Shown here piece after piece: positions 45,702-55,872 of a DNA stretch of 64,000 nt. This stretch comes from Leptotrichia hofstadii (GTDB taxonomy: Bacteria; Fusobacteriota; Fusobacteriia; Fusobacteriales; Leptotrichiaceae). The notes under the pieces are model-generated. The model was not told the DNA's origin. It saw nothing but the letters and a program-made list of their open reading frames with translations, and ran no database searches. Each line of letters opens with the position of its first letter. The first letter of the stretch is position 1. A program made the translations under genes and the position numbers. The stretch lies in the NCBI RefSeq assembly GCF_007990525.1, contig NZ_AP019823.1, forward strand, positions 124,001 through 188,000, read 5' to 3'.

Positions 45702-46304
45702 ATGGGAAAAAGAGAATACAGTGCTGGAATTGTAAGTAAAGGATTCTGGTTTTTAGAATTTAAAAAATTTTTAGAGTTTTTGAAAGATGGGAAAAATGAG
45801 AATGAGATAAGAAAAATGCAGGAAGAAGAAAATATTTTTTCTGTACCTTCTAAAGATTATGGTAAAAGAATTTTTAGTGAAATTAATAAAAGAATAAAAG
45901 TACTTTCTGGGGAAATAAAGGAACTATTTTTTGAAAGTGATACAGGAACCCAAAAAATAATAAATCTTTTATCTATAATGGTAACTGATAAATTATTTTT
46001 TGAATATGTATACAATTCGTACAGAAATGAGCTGTTGCTTGGGACAAAAGAATATAATCCAGGTGTTGTTATGAAGTTTCTGAAGGAAAAAGCAGAGCAA
46101 AATGAAGAGGTAGCAAAGTTTAGTGAAAAAACACTGAAAAGAATGCAAGGAACATATGGAAATTATTTAAAAGAAGCAGGTTTACTTGAGGAAAAAAACA
46201 AAGAGATATTATATGGTAAAGTTTATTTAGATTATGAACTGGAAAAATTATTAAGGGAAAATAATATGGAAATATATATAAAAGCATTAAAAGGAGAAGT
46301 GTAA
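45702..46304 (+). CDS. brxA: BREX protein BrxA (DUF1819)
   Basis: A 200-residue helical protein that fits the BrxA/DUF1819 family: it opens with YSAGIVSKGFWFLEFKKFLEF and has the usual length. BrxA is a NusB-like DNA-binding protein and the first gene of type 1 BREX operons. GGGG lies before ATG. Its last base overlaps the first base of brxB. Confidence 0.87.
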   Translation: MGKREYSAGIVSKGFWFLEFKKFLEFLKDGKNENEIRKMQEEENIFSVPSKDYGKRIFSEINKRIKVLSGEIKELFFESDTGTQKIINLLSIMVTDKLFFEYVYNSYRNELLLGTKEYNPGVVMKFLKEKAEQNEEVAKFSEKTLKRMQGTYGNYLKEAGLLEEKNKEILYGKVYLDYELEKLLRENNMEIYIKALKGEV

Positions 46305-46882
46305 TGACAAAAACAGAAAAAAATTTAGGAAAAATAGAAAGTGAAATAGGAAAGACTTCTTTTTTAAATGGCAAAGGACTTGGGAATGAAGTTTCATATT
46401 ATGTTTTTGATTATGATCCTAAAGATGAAATTCTTGTAAGGGAATATATTGATAAGTTGGTAAAAAAGGATAAGGAATTTGGTGATGGATATAAACTGAA
46501 AGTTTATGATGTGTATGACTTGATGATTGACTTGCTTGAATCTGAAGGATATCTGGAAGATTGCTTTGAGATGGAAAAAAATGATGGAATGAATTATCTT
46601 GTAGAGTCTGTAAATGATTTACTTAGAATGAGCGATAACAATGACTACTTTACAGAATATATAGAAGAAAATACACCTGAAAAAGCTATTGTTTTTTTAA
46701 CGGGAGTTGGAAAAATATTTCCGTTTGTGCGTTCACATAAAATATTGAATAATCTGCATCAAAGCTTTAATAAAGCTCCAGTAGTAATGTTTTATCCAGG
46801 AAAATATGATGGACAGTCATTGGAATTATTTGGAGAATTTAAAGATGATAATTATTACAGGGCTTTTCCGCTCATAAAGTAA
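46304..46882 (+). CDS. brxB: BREX protein BrxB (DUF1788)
   Basis: A 192-residue DUF1788 protein. It contains VFLTGVGKIFPFVRSHKILNNL and the C-terminal PVVMFYPGKYDGQSLELFG typical of BrxB. Its biochemical role is not established. It couples translationally to brxA and lies 129 bases before brxC. Confidence 0.9.
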   Translation: MTKTEKNLGKIESEIGKTSFLNGKGLGNEVSYYVFDYDPKDEILVREYIDKLVKKDKEFGDGYKLKVYDVYDLMIDLLESEGYLEDCFEMEKNDGMNYLVESVNDLLRMSDNNDYFTEYIEENTPEKAIVFLTGVGKIFPFVRSHKILNNLHQSFNKAPVVMFYPGKYDGQSLELFGEFKDDNYYRAFPLIK

Positions 46883-46976
46883 TTTGGGAAAATAATTTAA
46901 GATAAGAAAATAGGTTGGGGGTTAAACAAATTTTATAAAAATCATAAAACAATAATATATAAATAGAGAGGAGTGT

Positions 46977-46997
46977 ATGGAGCTTTTTAAAATATAG
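46977..46997 (+). CDS. Six-codon leader ORF before brxC
   Basis: ATG GAG CTT TTT AAA ATA TAG follows a strong AGAGGAG site 3-4 bases upstream and ends 14 bases before brxC, in a different frame. It may be a translated leader that delivers ribosomes to brxC, or simply chance. Confidence 0.3.
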   Translation: MELFKI

Positions 46998-47011
46998 CTT
47001 CAGAAGAGTTT

Positions 47012-50000
47012 ATGAAAATAAGAGAGATGTTTAAGAAACCTATTGATAGAAATATAGAAGGGGTAATAAAAACAGGACAGGAAGGGAAAGAAAATAAAAA
47101 GCAGGAACTGGAAGAATATGTAGTAACAAATGAATTACAGAAACATTTTAGGGATTTTTTTTCAGCATATAGTAAAGGGATTGATGGAAGTACGGAAGAT
47201 ATAGGTGTCTGGATAAGTGGTTTCTTTGGAAGTGGGAAATCACATTTGCTGAAAATACTATCTTATTTATTTTCAAATGAAGAGATTGATGGGAAAAGAG
47301 CGATAGATTATTTTGTAGAAGATAATAAAATAAAGGATGAAATGGTTATTGCAGATATGAAAAGAGCTTGTCAAATCTCGACTGATTCTATTTTATTTAA
47401 TATTGATTCTAAAAGTGAAAGTACTGGAAATAAAGGAAAAGATGATATTCTGAAAGTATTTTTGAAAGCATTTAATGAAATGCAGGGATTCTCACCAAAT
47501 CCATATGTGGCAGATTTAGAGAGGGAATTGGTTTCAGCTGGAAAATATGAGGAGTTTAAAGAAAAATTTGAAGAAATTTCCAGAAAAAACTGGGAAGAAA
47601 GAAGAAATAATTTTAACTTTGAAACTTCCAAAGTTAAAAAAGCCTTGGCAGAAATAGAATTTATGACAGAAGAGGAAGCAAATAACTGGATTGAATCTTC
47701 TAAAAAGGACTATTCCATTTCGATAGAAGATTTTGCAAAAATGATTGATAAATATATTAAGAAAAAAGGAAATAATCATCATGTAATATTTTTTGTAGAT
47801 GAAGTTGGACAGTATATAGGAGAAAATACTGATTTAATGCTGAATCTGCAAACTGTAACAGAAGATTTAGGAGTATATTGTAAAGGAAAAGCATGGGTAG
47901 TTGTAACTTCTCAACAAGCGATAGATTCTATTACAAAAGTAAAAGGAAATGATTTTTCTAAAATACAGGGTAGATTTAAAACTAGAATCAGCCTAACTTC
48001 TACAGATGTATCAGAAGTTATAAAAAAGAGAATTTTAGAAAAAAATGAATACGCAGAAAAAGAACTGTCTTTAGTTTATGCGGAAAAGGAATCGGTAATA
48101 AAAAATCTTGTTATATTTGATGATGGAATTGAAAAGAAGATTTATTCAGATGTAAAAGATTTTCAGGAAGTGTATCCTTTTATTCCGTATCAGTTTCAGA
48201 TACTTTCGTATGTTTTAACTTCTATTCGTGAACATAGTTCAAGTGGAAAACATTTATCTGAAGGAGAGCGTTCGATGCTTGCAATGTTTAAAGAAGGAGC
48301 AGAAAAATATAAAGAAAATGAAACAGGAATACTTGTTTCCTTTGATAAATTTTATGATGGACTCCAAAGTTTTCTGGATCACTCACATTCAGTGATTATA
48401 ACAGGAGCTATGAAAAATAGCTATATTAATCCTGAAAATGAAGAAAATTGCTTTAATGTGAATGTACTTAAAGTTCTTTTTATGATTAAGTATGTTAAGG
48501 AAATAAAGGGAACACTGGAAAATATTACTACATTAATGGTTGAAGATATAAATGAAGATAGAATAGTGTTAAAGGAAAAGATTAAGGAAGCACTAGATGT
48601 ACTTATAAAACAGACACTTGTACAAAAATCTGGAGATGTATATATATTCCTGACAAATGAAGAGCAGGAAGTAGAGAAAATGATTGATAAAATTGATGTG
48701 GATATGAATGAAATATTGAGAAAAATTTCCGAAAAAATATTTGATAAATTCTATTCAGAGAAAAAATATCAGTCACCTAAATTTAAAGATTATACTTTCT
48801 CCTTTAATCAGAAAGTTGATGACAATGCAAGAGGTAAAGATACATATGATATAGGTATAAATATAGTTACTCCAAATTCTGATTACAGTGGAAATGAAAG
48901 TTCCCTATTAATGAAAAGTACACAGGAAAATTCAGTATTTATTGATTTAGGAGAAAATAGTTTTTATATAAATGAAATAGAGATGGATATAAAAATAGAG
49001 AAATTCTTAAAATCAGGAGAGGCTGATGATTTACCACAAGGAAGTATTATAAAGGAAAAAAAGAGTACAGAGCGTAAGGAACATATAGAACGTTCAGAAC
49101 GGATGCTGGAAGAGGCTCTTAGAGATGCAAAATATTATGTGGGAGGAAATAACCTTTCTCTTAATGCAAAGGACTATAAAACTAAGATAACTGAAGCATT
49201 AGGAAAATTAGTGAACAAAGTATATAACAAACTGGACTATATTACAAAATCTATGGGAGAAAGTGATATAAGGGAAATTTTTGAAGATAGGGAAGATACC
49301 TTGATTACTGCTGAAAGAAAAAAAGATAACGTAAATGCAATACAGGAAGTTGTAAATCATATAAAACTTAAAAAGGAAAAAGGACTGAAGATAAACATAA
49401 AGGAAGTAAAGGATTATTTTTCAAAAGCTCCATTTGGATGGAATGATAAAGATATTGAATGGATAGTTGTAAGAGCATTTAAAGATGGAGAAATAGAGCT
49501 TAAAAGAAATGGAAACAGTTTAAACCTATTAAATGAAACTTCTGAAAATATTATAGAAAGTATTGTAAAAAAAGACAGTGGAGAAAGAGTTTATCTTGAA
49601 ATAAAGGAAAAGATAGATAACAAAAGTATAAGAGCAATGAAAAATGTTGCAGATGAGCTGTTTGGAAAAAATATTGATTCAGAAGATACAGATAAAATGG
49701 TGAAGGATTTTAAAGAGCTGACAAGGGAAAAACTTGTTGAAATAGAAGAGTTGGAAAGAAACTATAAGAATAAAAATTATCCAGGCAAGGATGTATTGGA
49801 AAATAGAGAAAGACTTTTAAAAAGAATACTCGCATTGAAAGATACAAGAGAAATATTTGATGAAGTTTTAGGACATGAAGATGACTACTGTGATTATGTT
49901 GAAGCTATGGAGCCTATAGATAAGTTTTTTGCTGGAGAACAGAAAAATATATGGGATGAGTCTGTTAAACTATATGAAAAATATGCTGATTCTAAAAATT

Positions 50001-50593
50001 ATTTTTCAGATGTAGAAATTGAGCAAACTGTAAGAGATATAAATAAAATATTGAATGATAAAAAACCATATAATGAAATTAAGGATTTGAATGAGCTAAA
50101 TAAAAAATTTACTGAAAATTATAATCAGATTTTATCTGAAAGAAGAAATCCCATTTTAGATAAAATAAAAGAAATAAAAGAAATAACGTTGGAAAGACTG
50201 TATACGGAAAATGAAGAATTAAAAGAAAAGTTTACTAAAAAAGTTGAAGAAAGCTTTTCTGAAATTTTGAGAAATGCTGAAAAGTCAGAAAATATAAGGG
50301 AAATAGAAACTTTTGACAAAGAAGCTTCAAATTTGAAAAGTAAACTTCTTGATGAATTTGAAAAACAGGAAGAGGAAATAAGAGCAAACTTAAAAATAGA
50401 TGATGCAGTAGAAAAGAGTCCAGCAATTCCAATAAGAATAAAGAAGCCAAAAATAATAGGAATCGCTAAAATAAATAAAGATAGAGTATGGAAAATACAA
50501 AGCAAAGAAGATATAGAAAGTTATCTTGAAAAATTGAGAAAAAAACTGGAAAAAGAACTGGAAGACAGTGAAATTGTGGAAGTGGAATTTTAA
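47012..50593 (+). CDS. brxC: BREX protein BrxC, large AAA+ ATPase
   Basis: A 1193-residue ATPase with Walker A GFFGSGKSH (residues 70-78) and Walker B HVIFFVDEVGQ (about 254-264), followed by a long charged helical region. In type 1 BREX it is essential for both methylation and phage restriction. The N terminus MKIREMFKKPIDRNIEGVIK matches the family. The ribosome site directly upstream is weak (AGAAGAG). A stronger site 35 bases earlier serves a six-codon leader frame at 46977. Confidence 0.93.
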   Translation: MKIREMFKKPIDRNIEGVIKTGQEGKENKKQELEEYVVTNELQKHFRDFFSAYSKGIDGSTEDIGVWISGFFGSGKSHLLKILSYLFSNEEIDGKRAIDYFVEDNKIKDEMVIADMKRACQISTDSILFNIDSKSESTGNKGKDDILKVFLKAFNEMQGFSPNPYVADLERELVSAGKYEEFKEKFEEISRKNWEERRNNFNFETSKVKKALAEIEFMTEEEANNWIESSKKDYSISIEDFAKMIDKYIKKKGNNHHVIFFVDEVGQYIGENTDLMLNLQTVTEDLGVYCKGKAWVVVTSQQAIDSITKVKGNDFSKIQGRFKTRISLTSTDVSEVIKKRILEKNEYAEKELSLVYAEKESVIKNLVIFDDGIEKKIYSDVKDFQEVYPFIPYQFQILSYVLTSIREHSSSGKHLSEGERSMLAMFKEGAEKYKENETGILVSFDKFYDGLQSFLDHSHSVIITGAMKNSYINPENEENCFNVNVLKVLFMIKYVKEIKGTLENITTLMVEDINEDRIVLKEKIKEALDVLIKQTLVQKSGDVYIFLTNEEQEVEKMIDKIDVDMNEILRKISEKIFDKFYSEKKYQSPKFKDYTFSFNQKVDDNARGKDTYDIGINIVTPNSDYSGNESSLLMKSTQENSVFIDLGENSFYINEIEMDIKIEKFLKSGEADDLPQGSIIKEKKSTERKEHIERSERMLEEALRDAKYYVGGNNLSLNAKDYKTKITEALGKLVNKVYNKLDYITKSMGESDIREIFEDREDTLITAERKKDNVNAIQEVVNHIKLKKEKGLKINIKEVKDYFSKAPFGWNDKDIEWIVVRAFKDGEIELKRNGNSLNLLNETSENIIESIVKKDSGERVYLEIKEKIDNKSIRAMKNVADELFGKNIDSEDTDKMVKDFKELTREKLVEIEELERNYKNKNYPGKDVLENRERLLKRILALKDTREIFDEVLGHEDDYCDYVEAMEPIDKFFAGEQKNIWDESVKLYEKYADSKNYFSDVEIEQTVRDINKILNDKKPYNEIKDLNELNKKFTENYNQILSERRNPILDKIKEIKEITLERLYTENEELKEKFTKKVEESFSEILRNAEKSENIREIETFDKEASNLKSKLLDEFEKQEEEIRANLKIDDAVEKSPAIPIRIKKPKIIGIAKINKDRVWKIQSKEDIESYLEKLRKKLEKELEDSEIVEVEF

Positions 50594-50645
50594 GATAAGA
50601 AGAAAAAAGAAAATAACTCATTATTAAATGAAGAAAGGTAAAATT

Positions 50646-51275
50646 ATGACTTGGGATATAGAGGAAGTAGAAAGAAATTTAAAAAAAGCTTTTGATGAAA
50701 ATTCAGAACAAAAACTATTAGATTTATTAAAAAAGAATACATTTTTATTTTATGAATTAGTTGAAAGAAAATATACAATGCAACCAATATTTCATGAAGT
50801 AGAATTTGGTAATAAATATAGATGTGATTTTTTATGGCTTTCTGATAGAAGTGACTATCCACAATGGGTATTAGTTGAGATAGAAAAACCTCAAGGAACC
50901 TTATTTAATCAAAATAAAAGTGTTTCTAATTATTTAAAAAAAGGAATAGAACAAGTAGATAACTGGAGAAGATATTTTGCTGAGTATCCTAGTGAAAAAG
51001 AGAGAATATTTAAAGCAAAAAATTTAAAATTTAGATATATATTAATAATAGGAAATAAAGAAGAATGGGAAAAAACCGAATTTTCAAAAAATTGGCGTGC
51101 ATATAATGACAAAAAGATAGAAATAAGAACGATGGATGTATTTAAAAGAGCAATTGAAAATTTCAAAAAAAATCCAAAAGAATTTTTTTGTTTTGAAGAA
51201 AATCCTATTACAAAAAATTCAAAAGAATTAGAGGAGTATATAGAAAAGAATAGTTTTACTAGATTTTTAGGATAA
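50646..51275 (+). CDS. Shedu-type nuclease (DUF4263)
   Basis: A 209-residue protein matching the DUF4263/Shedu domain in order: a leader helix ending in KNTFLF, EVEFGNKYRCDFLW (catalytic-type Asp), WVLVEIEKPQGTLF (catalytic-type Glu-x-Glu/Lys), IEQVDNWRRYF and FRYILIIGNKEEW. Shedu proteins are anti-phage nucleases with a PD-(D/E)XK-like core. ATG 50646 has AGAAAGG 7 bases upstream; the ATG at 50628 overlaps that site. It lies 52 bases after brxC and 46 before pglX, in the same direction, so it is an insertion within the BREX operon. Confidence 0.8.
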   Translation: MTWDIEEVERNLKKAFDENSEQKLLDLLKKNTFLFYELVERKYTMQPIFHEVEFGNKYRCDFLWLSDRSDYPQWVLVEIEKPQGTLFNQNKSVSNYLKKGIEQVDNWRRYFAEYPSEKERIFKAKNLKFRYILIIGNKEEWEKTEFSKNWRAYNDKKIEIRTMDVFKRAIENFKKNPKEFFCFEENPITKNSKELEEYIEKNSFTRFLG

Positions 51276-51321
51276 CTAAAATTATAGAAATAAAAAAATA
51301 GAAATAGGTGAATTTAGACTA

Positions 51322-54300
51322 ATGGACAAAGTAGCATTGAGAAATTTTGCAGTAAATGCAAAAGAAAAAATGGAAGATGATATAAAAAGAAAATTGGAAT
51401 TGATGGGAATTACAGAAAAAGGGATAGGAGAAGAAACTGTAAAAGAAGATGATTATCTGAAGATTAATGGACAGGAATTTAATGAAAAGGAAGTTAAACA
51501 GAGAGAAAAAGTAATTGAGGTATTAAAAGCAAGAGAGAAAAATGAAGATTTTAAGAAATGTTTTGATGAATTTGTTGAGGAAATAGCGTATACCTGGTTT
51601 AATAGGATTATTGCTATTAGATTTATGGAAGTAAATGACTATCTTCCAGATGGAATAAGAATTTTATCTTCTGACAGGGAAAATGACAGGGAACCTCAAA
51701 TAATAAGGGAAGTATTTGATACAGACCTGGAATTTTCAAATGATGAAAAAAATAATGTTTATAAGTTAAAAGAAGAGAACAAAATAGAAGAGCTCTTCAA
51801 ATTTTTATTTATAAAAAAATGTAATAAATTTAATGAAATACTGCCTGAATTATTTGAAGAAGCTGAAGATTATTCAGAGTTGCTTTTACCAATTTCAATA
51901 AATGATGAAGAAGGAATATTGAGAAAGTTAGTGGATGAAGTGCCTGAAGAAAGCTTTAATGTGGAAAAAGAGGGACAGATTGAAGTGATTGGGTGGCTTT
52001 ATCAGTATTATAATGAGAAGAAGAAGAAGGAAGTAGACCAGAAAACAAAAAAAGGAAAAAAAGTGGAACAGGATGATATACCTGCGAAAACACAGTTATT
52101 TACACCAAAATGGATAGTAAAATATATGGTGGAAAATAGTTTAGGGAATTTATGGCTGGAAGGACATCCAAATGAAGATTTAGAGGAAAAATGGAAATTT
52201 CTTGTAAAGGGAGAAAAACAGGAAGAAGAAATTGAAAAGAAACTGGAAAAACTGAATGAAAATTATAAGGAAATGAAACTAGAAGAAATTAAAATAATAG
52301 ATCCGTGTATGGGAAGTGGACATATACTTGTCTACGCTTTTGATGTATTAATGGATATTTATTCAAATTTGGGTTATTCCAACAGGGATGCTGTTCAGTC
52401 AATACTGGAAAATAATATTTATGGTCTTGATATAGATAAAAGAGCTTATCAGTTGGCATATTTTGCTTTAATGATGAAGGCAAGAGAATATTATAAAAGA
52501 ATATTTTCTAAAAAATTGGAACTAAATATCTGTTATACAAGAGAAAGTAATGATATTAATAAAAAAATAATAGATTTTATTTCAAATGGAAATAATAAAA
52601 TAAAAGAAGAACTTGATTTAATTTATAATTCATTTTTAGATGCAAGAGAATATGGGAGCTTAATAGAAGCACCAAAAATAGATTATGATGAAATAAAAAA
52701 TAGATTATTAGAAATAGAAAATACAGATTTCTATAATCTGTTTGACGAATTAAAAAAAGAAGAAATAAAAAATAAATTTTATTATGTAATAAAAACATCA
52801 GAAATATTATCAAAAAAATATGAAGTAGTTGCAACCAATCCACCATATATGGGGAGTTCAATAATGGATTCCAAGTTATCAAAATATACAAAAAAGAATT
52901 ATCCAAACAGTAAGATGGATATGTTTGCTGTATTTATTGAGAGATGTAATAATCTTACAAAGAAAAATTGTTATACTTCTATGATAACTATGCAGTCATG
53001 GATGTTTTTATCATCATTTGAAACTTTAAGAAAGAATATTCTAGAAAAAACTACAATTAAAAGTTTATTGCAATTAGGATATGGAGTTATTGGAATTGCT
53101 TTTGGAACTTCAGCTTTCAGTTTGAAAAAATCTTTTCCTGATGAAAAAAAAGGTTATTATTTTAGAATGTTCGATAAAATAGCACAAAATATACAAACAG
53201 ATGACTGTGCAACTTTGTTTAGAATTTCAAAAAACACTACTAATTTTAAATATAAATTTGATGAATATTCAAGTGAAAATACAATATTTGAAGATATAAA
53301 ATCTAATAAAAAAGGGAATTTAATAAAGTTTCAAGTTAATCAAAAAAACTTTGAAAAAATACCAAGAATGCCAATAGTATATTGGGCTAGTGAAAATTTG
53401 TTGGAAGATTTTGAAAAAGGAATCAAAATTTCTGAACTAATAGAGCCAAAACAAGGATTAGCGACAGCAGATAATAATAGATTTTTAAGACAGTGGTATG
53501 AAGTGGAAGAAGAGAAAATAAACTACAATATAAAATCAATAGAGGGAATAGAAAGTAATGAATATAAATGGTATCCGTATAATAAAGGTGGAGGAAGACG
53601 ACAATGGTACGGAAACTACGATTATGTAGTAAATTGGGAAAATAATGGTAATGAAATAAGAAATTTTAAGGATAGTAATGGTAAATTAAGATCGGTAGTT
53701 AGAAATCCTAATTATTATTTTAAAGAAGCGATAACTTGGCCATTGATAACAAGTGGGGGTTTCAGCATCAGATACAGAGAATCAGGTAGTATACATGATG
53801 TTTCAGGAATGTCAGCATTTTCTGAAAATGAATTAAGATTAAAATACATTTTAGGTATAATGGGAACTAAAATATCTAATTTTATCTTTAATATGTTAAA
53901 TCCGACTGTGAATTTACAAGTAGGAGATTTTAATAATTTCCCAGTTATAGAAAATAAACAAATAAACCCAAAAGTAATTTCAATAGTTGATGACTGTATC
54001 AAAATCTCAAAATATGACTGGAATACATTTGAGACAGCATGGGATTTTAAAGTAAGTCCATTGGTTAATTTTGAAAGATATGTGGAAGGATTTGATAATG
54101 TAAAAATAGGGGAAAATGGGAATGTTGAAAATAAGAAAATTGATAAAACACAAATAATATTAATAGAAGAAGTATATAGTCAATATAAAGAATTTACAAA
54201 TAATCAGTTTTTAAAATTGAAAGAAAATGAAGAGGAATTAAATAGAATTTTTATTGATATTTATGGACTGCAGGATGAACTGACTTCAGATATAAGTGAT

Positions 54301-55113
54301 AAAGATATAACAATAGCTAAAATATTTGATACAGATGATGAAATAAATGATGAAATTAAAGGGAATAACTATGTTCTGACAAAAGCAGATGTTGTAAAAC
54401 AATTTATTTCCTATGCTGTTGGATGTATGTTCGGGCGTTATTCGCTTGATGAGGAAGGTCTTGTATTTGCAGGAGGAGAATTTGATAAAAATAAATATAG
54501 CAAATTTATTCCTGATGAAGATAACTGTATTCCAATTACTGATAGTGAATATTTTAGTGATGATATTGTTACAAGATTTGTAGAATTTGTAAAAACAGTA
54601 TATGGAGAAGAAACTCTTGAAGAAAATCTTAAATTTATTGCACAAGCCTTATCTAATAAAAATGATGCTCCAAAAGATATTATAAGAGAATATTTCTTGA
54701 AAAGTTTTTATGACGATCATTTAAAAAGATACGAAGAAAGACCAATTTACTGGCTTTATGATGCAGGAGAGAAAAATGGATTTAAGGCATTGATTTATAT
54801 GCACCGTTATAATGAACAGACTACAGCAAAGGTTAGAATTGGATATTTACACGAGCTACAGAAACATTATGAAAGAAGGGCAAATTTTCTGAAGGATGAA
54901 ATTGAAAGTAATAACAACAGAAAAAAAGCCGAGCAGGAGCTGAAAAAGATAAAATCACAGCTTGATGAATGTAAACAATTTGATGAAAAGATGAATCACT
55001 TGTCTTCAGAATATATTTCGATTGATTTGGATGACGGAGTGAAAGTCAATTATGAGAAAGTTCAGACTGGACGTGATGGGAAAAAGTATGAGATATTGGG
55101 GAAGGTGAAGTAG
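51322..55113 (+). CDS. pglX: BREX-1 adenine-specific DNA methyltransferase PglX
   Basis: A 1263-residue N6-adenine methyltransferase with the SAM motif IIDPCMGSGHILVYAFD (about residue 328) and the catalytic ATNPPYMGSS (about 503). N- and C-terminal regions are typical of PglX and recognise the host site. It marks self DNA, and BREX blocks replication of unmarked phage. The frame is intact. No long homopolymer or short-repeat tract suggestive of phase variation was seen. Confidence 0.94.
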   Translation: MDKVALRNFAVNAKEKMEDDIKRKLELMGITEKGIGEETVKEDDYLKINGQEFNEKEVKQREKVIEVLKAREKNEDFKKCFDEFVEEIAYTWFNRIIAIRFMEVNDYLPDGIRILSSDRENDREPQIIREVFDTDLEFSNDEKNNVYKLKEENKIEELFKFLFIKKCNKFNEILPELFEEAEDYSELLLPISINDEEGILRKLVDEVPEESFNVEKEGQIEVIGWLYQYYNEKKKKEVDQKTKKGKKVEQDDIPAKTQLFTPKWIVKYMVENSLGNLWLEGHPNEDLEEKWKFLVKGEKQEEEIEKKLEKLNENYKEMKLEEIKIIDPCMGSGHILVYAFDVLMDIYSNLGYSNRDAVQSILENNIYGLDIDKRAYQLAYFALMMKAREYYKRIFSKKLELNICYTRESNDINKKIIDFISNGNNKIKEELDLIYNSFLDAREYGSLIEAPKIDYDEIKNRLLEIENTDFYNLFDELKKEEIKNKFYYVIKTSEILSKKYEVVATNPPYMGSSIMDSKLSKYTKKNYPNSKMDMFAVFIERCNNLTKKNCYTSMITMQSWMFLSSFETLRKNILEKTTIKSLLQLGYGVIGIAFGTSAFSLKKSFPDEKKGYYFRMFDKIAQNIQTDDCATLFRISKNTTNFKYKFDEYSSENTIFEDIKSNKKGNLIKFQVNQKNFEKIPRMPIVYWASENLLEDFEKGIKISELIEPKQGLATADNNRFLRQWYEVEEEKINYNIKSIEGIESNEYKWYPYNKGGGRRQWYGNYDYVVNWENNGNEIRNFKDSNGKLRSVVRNPNYYFKEAITWPLITSGGFSIRYRESGSIHDVSGMSAFSENELRLKYILGIMGTKISNFIFNMLNPTVNLQVGDFNNFPVIENKQINPKVISIVDDCIKISKYDWNTFETAWDFKVSPLVNFERYVEGFDNVKIGENGNVENKKIDKTQIILIEEVYSQYKEFTNNQFLKLKENEEELNRIFIDIYGLQDELTSDISDKDITIAKIFDTDDEINDEIKGNNYVLTKADVVKQFISYAVGCMFGRYSLDEEGLVFAGGEFDKNKYSKFIPDEDNCIPITDSEYFSDDIVTRFVEFVKTVYGEETLEENLKFIAQALSNKNDAPKDIIREYFLKSFYDDHLKRYEERPIYWLYDAGEKNGFKALIYMHRYNEQTTAKVRIGYLHELQKHYERRANFLKDEIESNNNRKKAEQELKKIKSQLDECKQFDEKMNHLSSEYISIDLDDGVKVNYEKVQTGRDGKKYEILGKVK

Positions 55114-55116
55114 GTT

Positions 55117-55872
55117 ATGGAAAATAAAATTTTCTCTATTCCTTTTTTAGAATATGCTAGTAAAATATTAGGAGAAACTAATAAAGGATTTTCTACAGCA
55201 GAAATAATACGTTATTGTAATAGTTATTCAGTACAATTTAATGTTGAAATCCCAATAACAAGTTTAGAAGATAAATATCCGAATAAAAGAACGATTTTAT
55301 TAGAAAACCTAAAAAAATTTTCCTCTACAACACAGTTTTTTATTTTATCAGAATTATGTGAAATAAGTGATATTGAAAAAAATCCTGAAGTAATGGAGTT
55401 AAAAAAAAGATTGTACGAAAAATATGGGGAATTATCCCCTAATAAATCTAGTAATGAATTACTGATTATAAAAACAAAGAATAATTTGAAAATTTATCAA
55501 AAATCTTATGAAAAATATGAAGAAGGAATAAAAAATTTTGATAAAAAAGGTAATAATAGACATATTTTAGATGATATGAGATTCTCTTTGGAGTCATTGT
55601 TAAAAGAAATTTTAAACAATAAAAAAAGCTTAGAAAATCAAATTTCAATTTTAGGAGAGAGTTTAGAAGAAAAAAATATTTCTGTTGAAATTAGAAATTT
55701 ATTTACGCAAGTTATAAGATGTTATTGCAAATATCAAAATGAAAATGTAAAACATAATGACAAAATAAGTGAATTTGAAGTAAAATTTATAATAGAACAA
55801 ACTTCTGTATTTATAAATTTCATTATAGATACTTTAGGAAATAAAAAATCTTATATAAATGGAGGAAATTAA
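55117..55872 (+). CDS. Uncharacterised helical protein coupled to AbiH, HEPN/Abi_C-like C terminus
   Basis: A 251-residue, mostly helical protein. It starts 3 bases after pglX and its stop overlaps the AbiH start by one base. The C-terminal half (from NRHILDDMRFSLESLLKEIL through YQNENVKHND to EQTSVFINFIIDTL) resembles abortive-infection C-terminal or HEPN-like helical domains. No standard RX4-6H motif is present; the nearest is R followed 12 residues later by H. It is likely a partner of AbiH; the function is inferred from context only. Confidence 0.55.
   Translation: MENKIFSIPFLEYASKILGETNKGFSTAEIIRYCNSYSVQFNVEIPITSLEDKYPNKRTILLENLKKFSSTTQFFILSELCEISDIEKNPEVMELKKRLYEKYGELSPNKSSNELLIIKTKNNLKIYQKSYEKYEEGIKNFDKKGNNRHILDDMRFSLESLLKEILNNKKSLENQISILGESLEEKNISVEIRNLFTQVIRCYCKYQNENVKHNDKISEFEVKFIIEQTSVFINFIIDTLGNKKSYINGGN

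Noticed and set aside
51322-55113. Possible phase-variable tract in pglX
   Set aside because: Read through for long homopolymers or tandem short repeats. Only A/T runs normal for this genome are present and the frame is intact.
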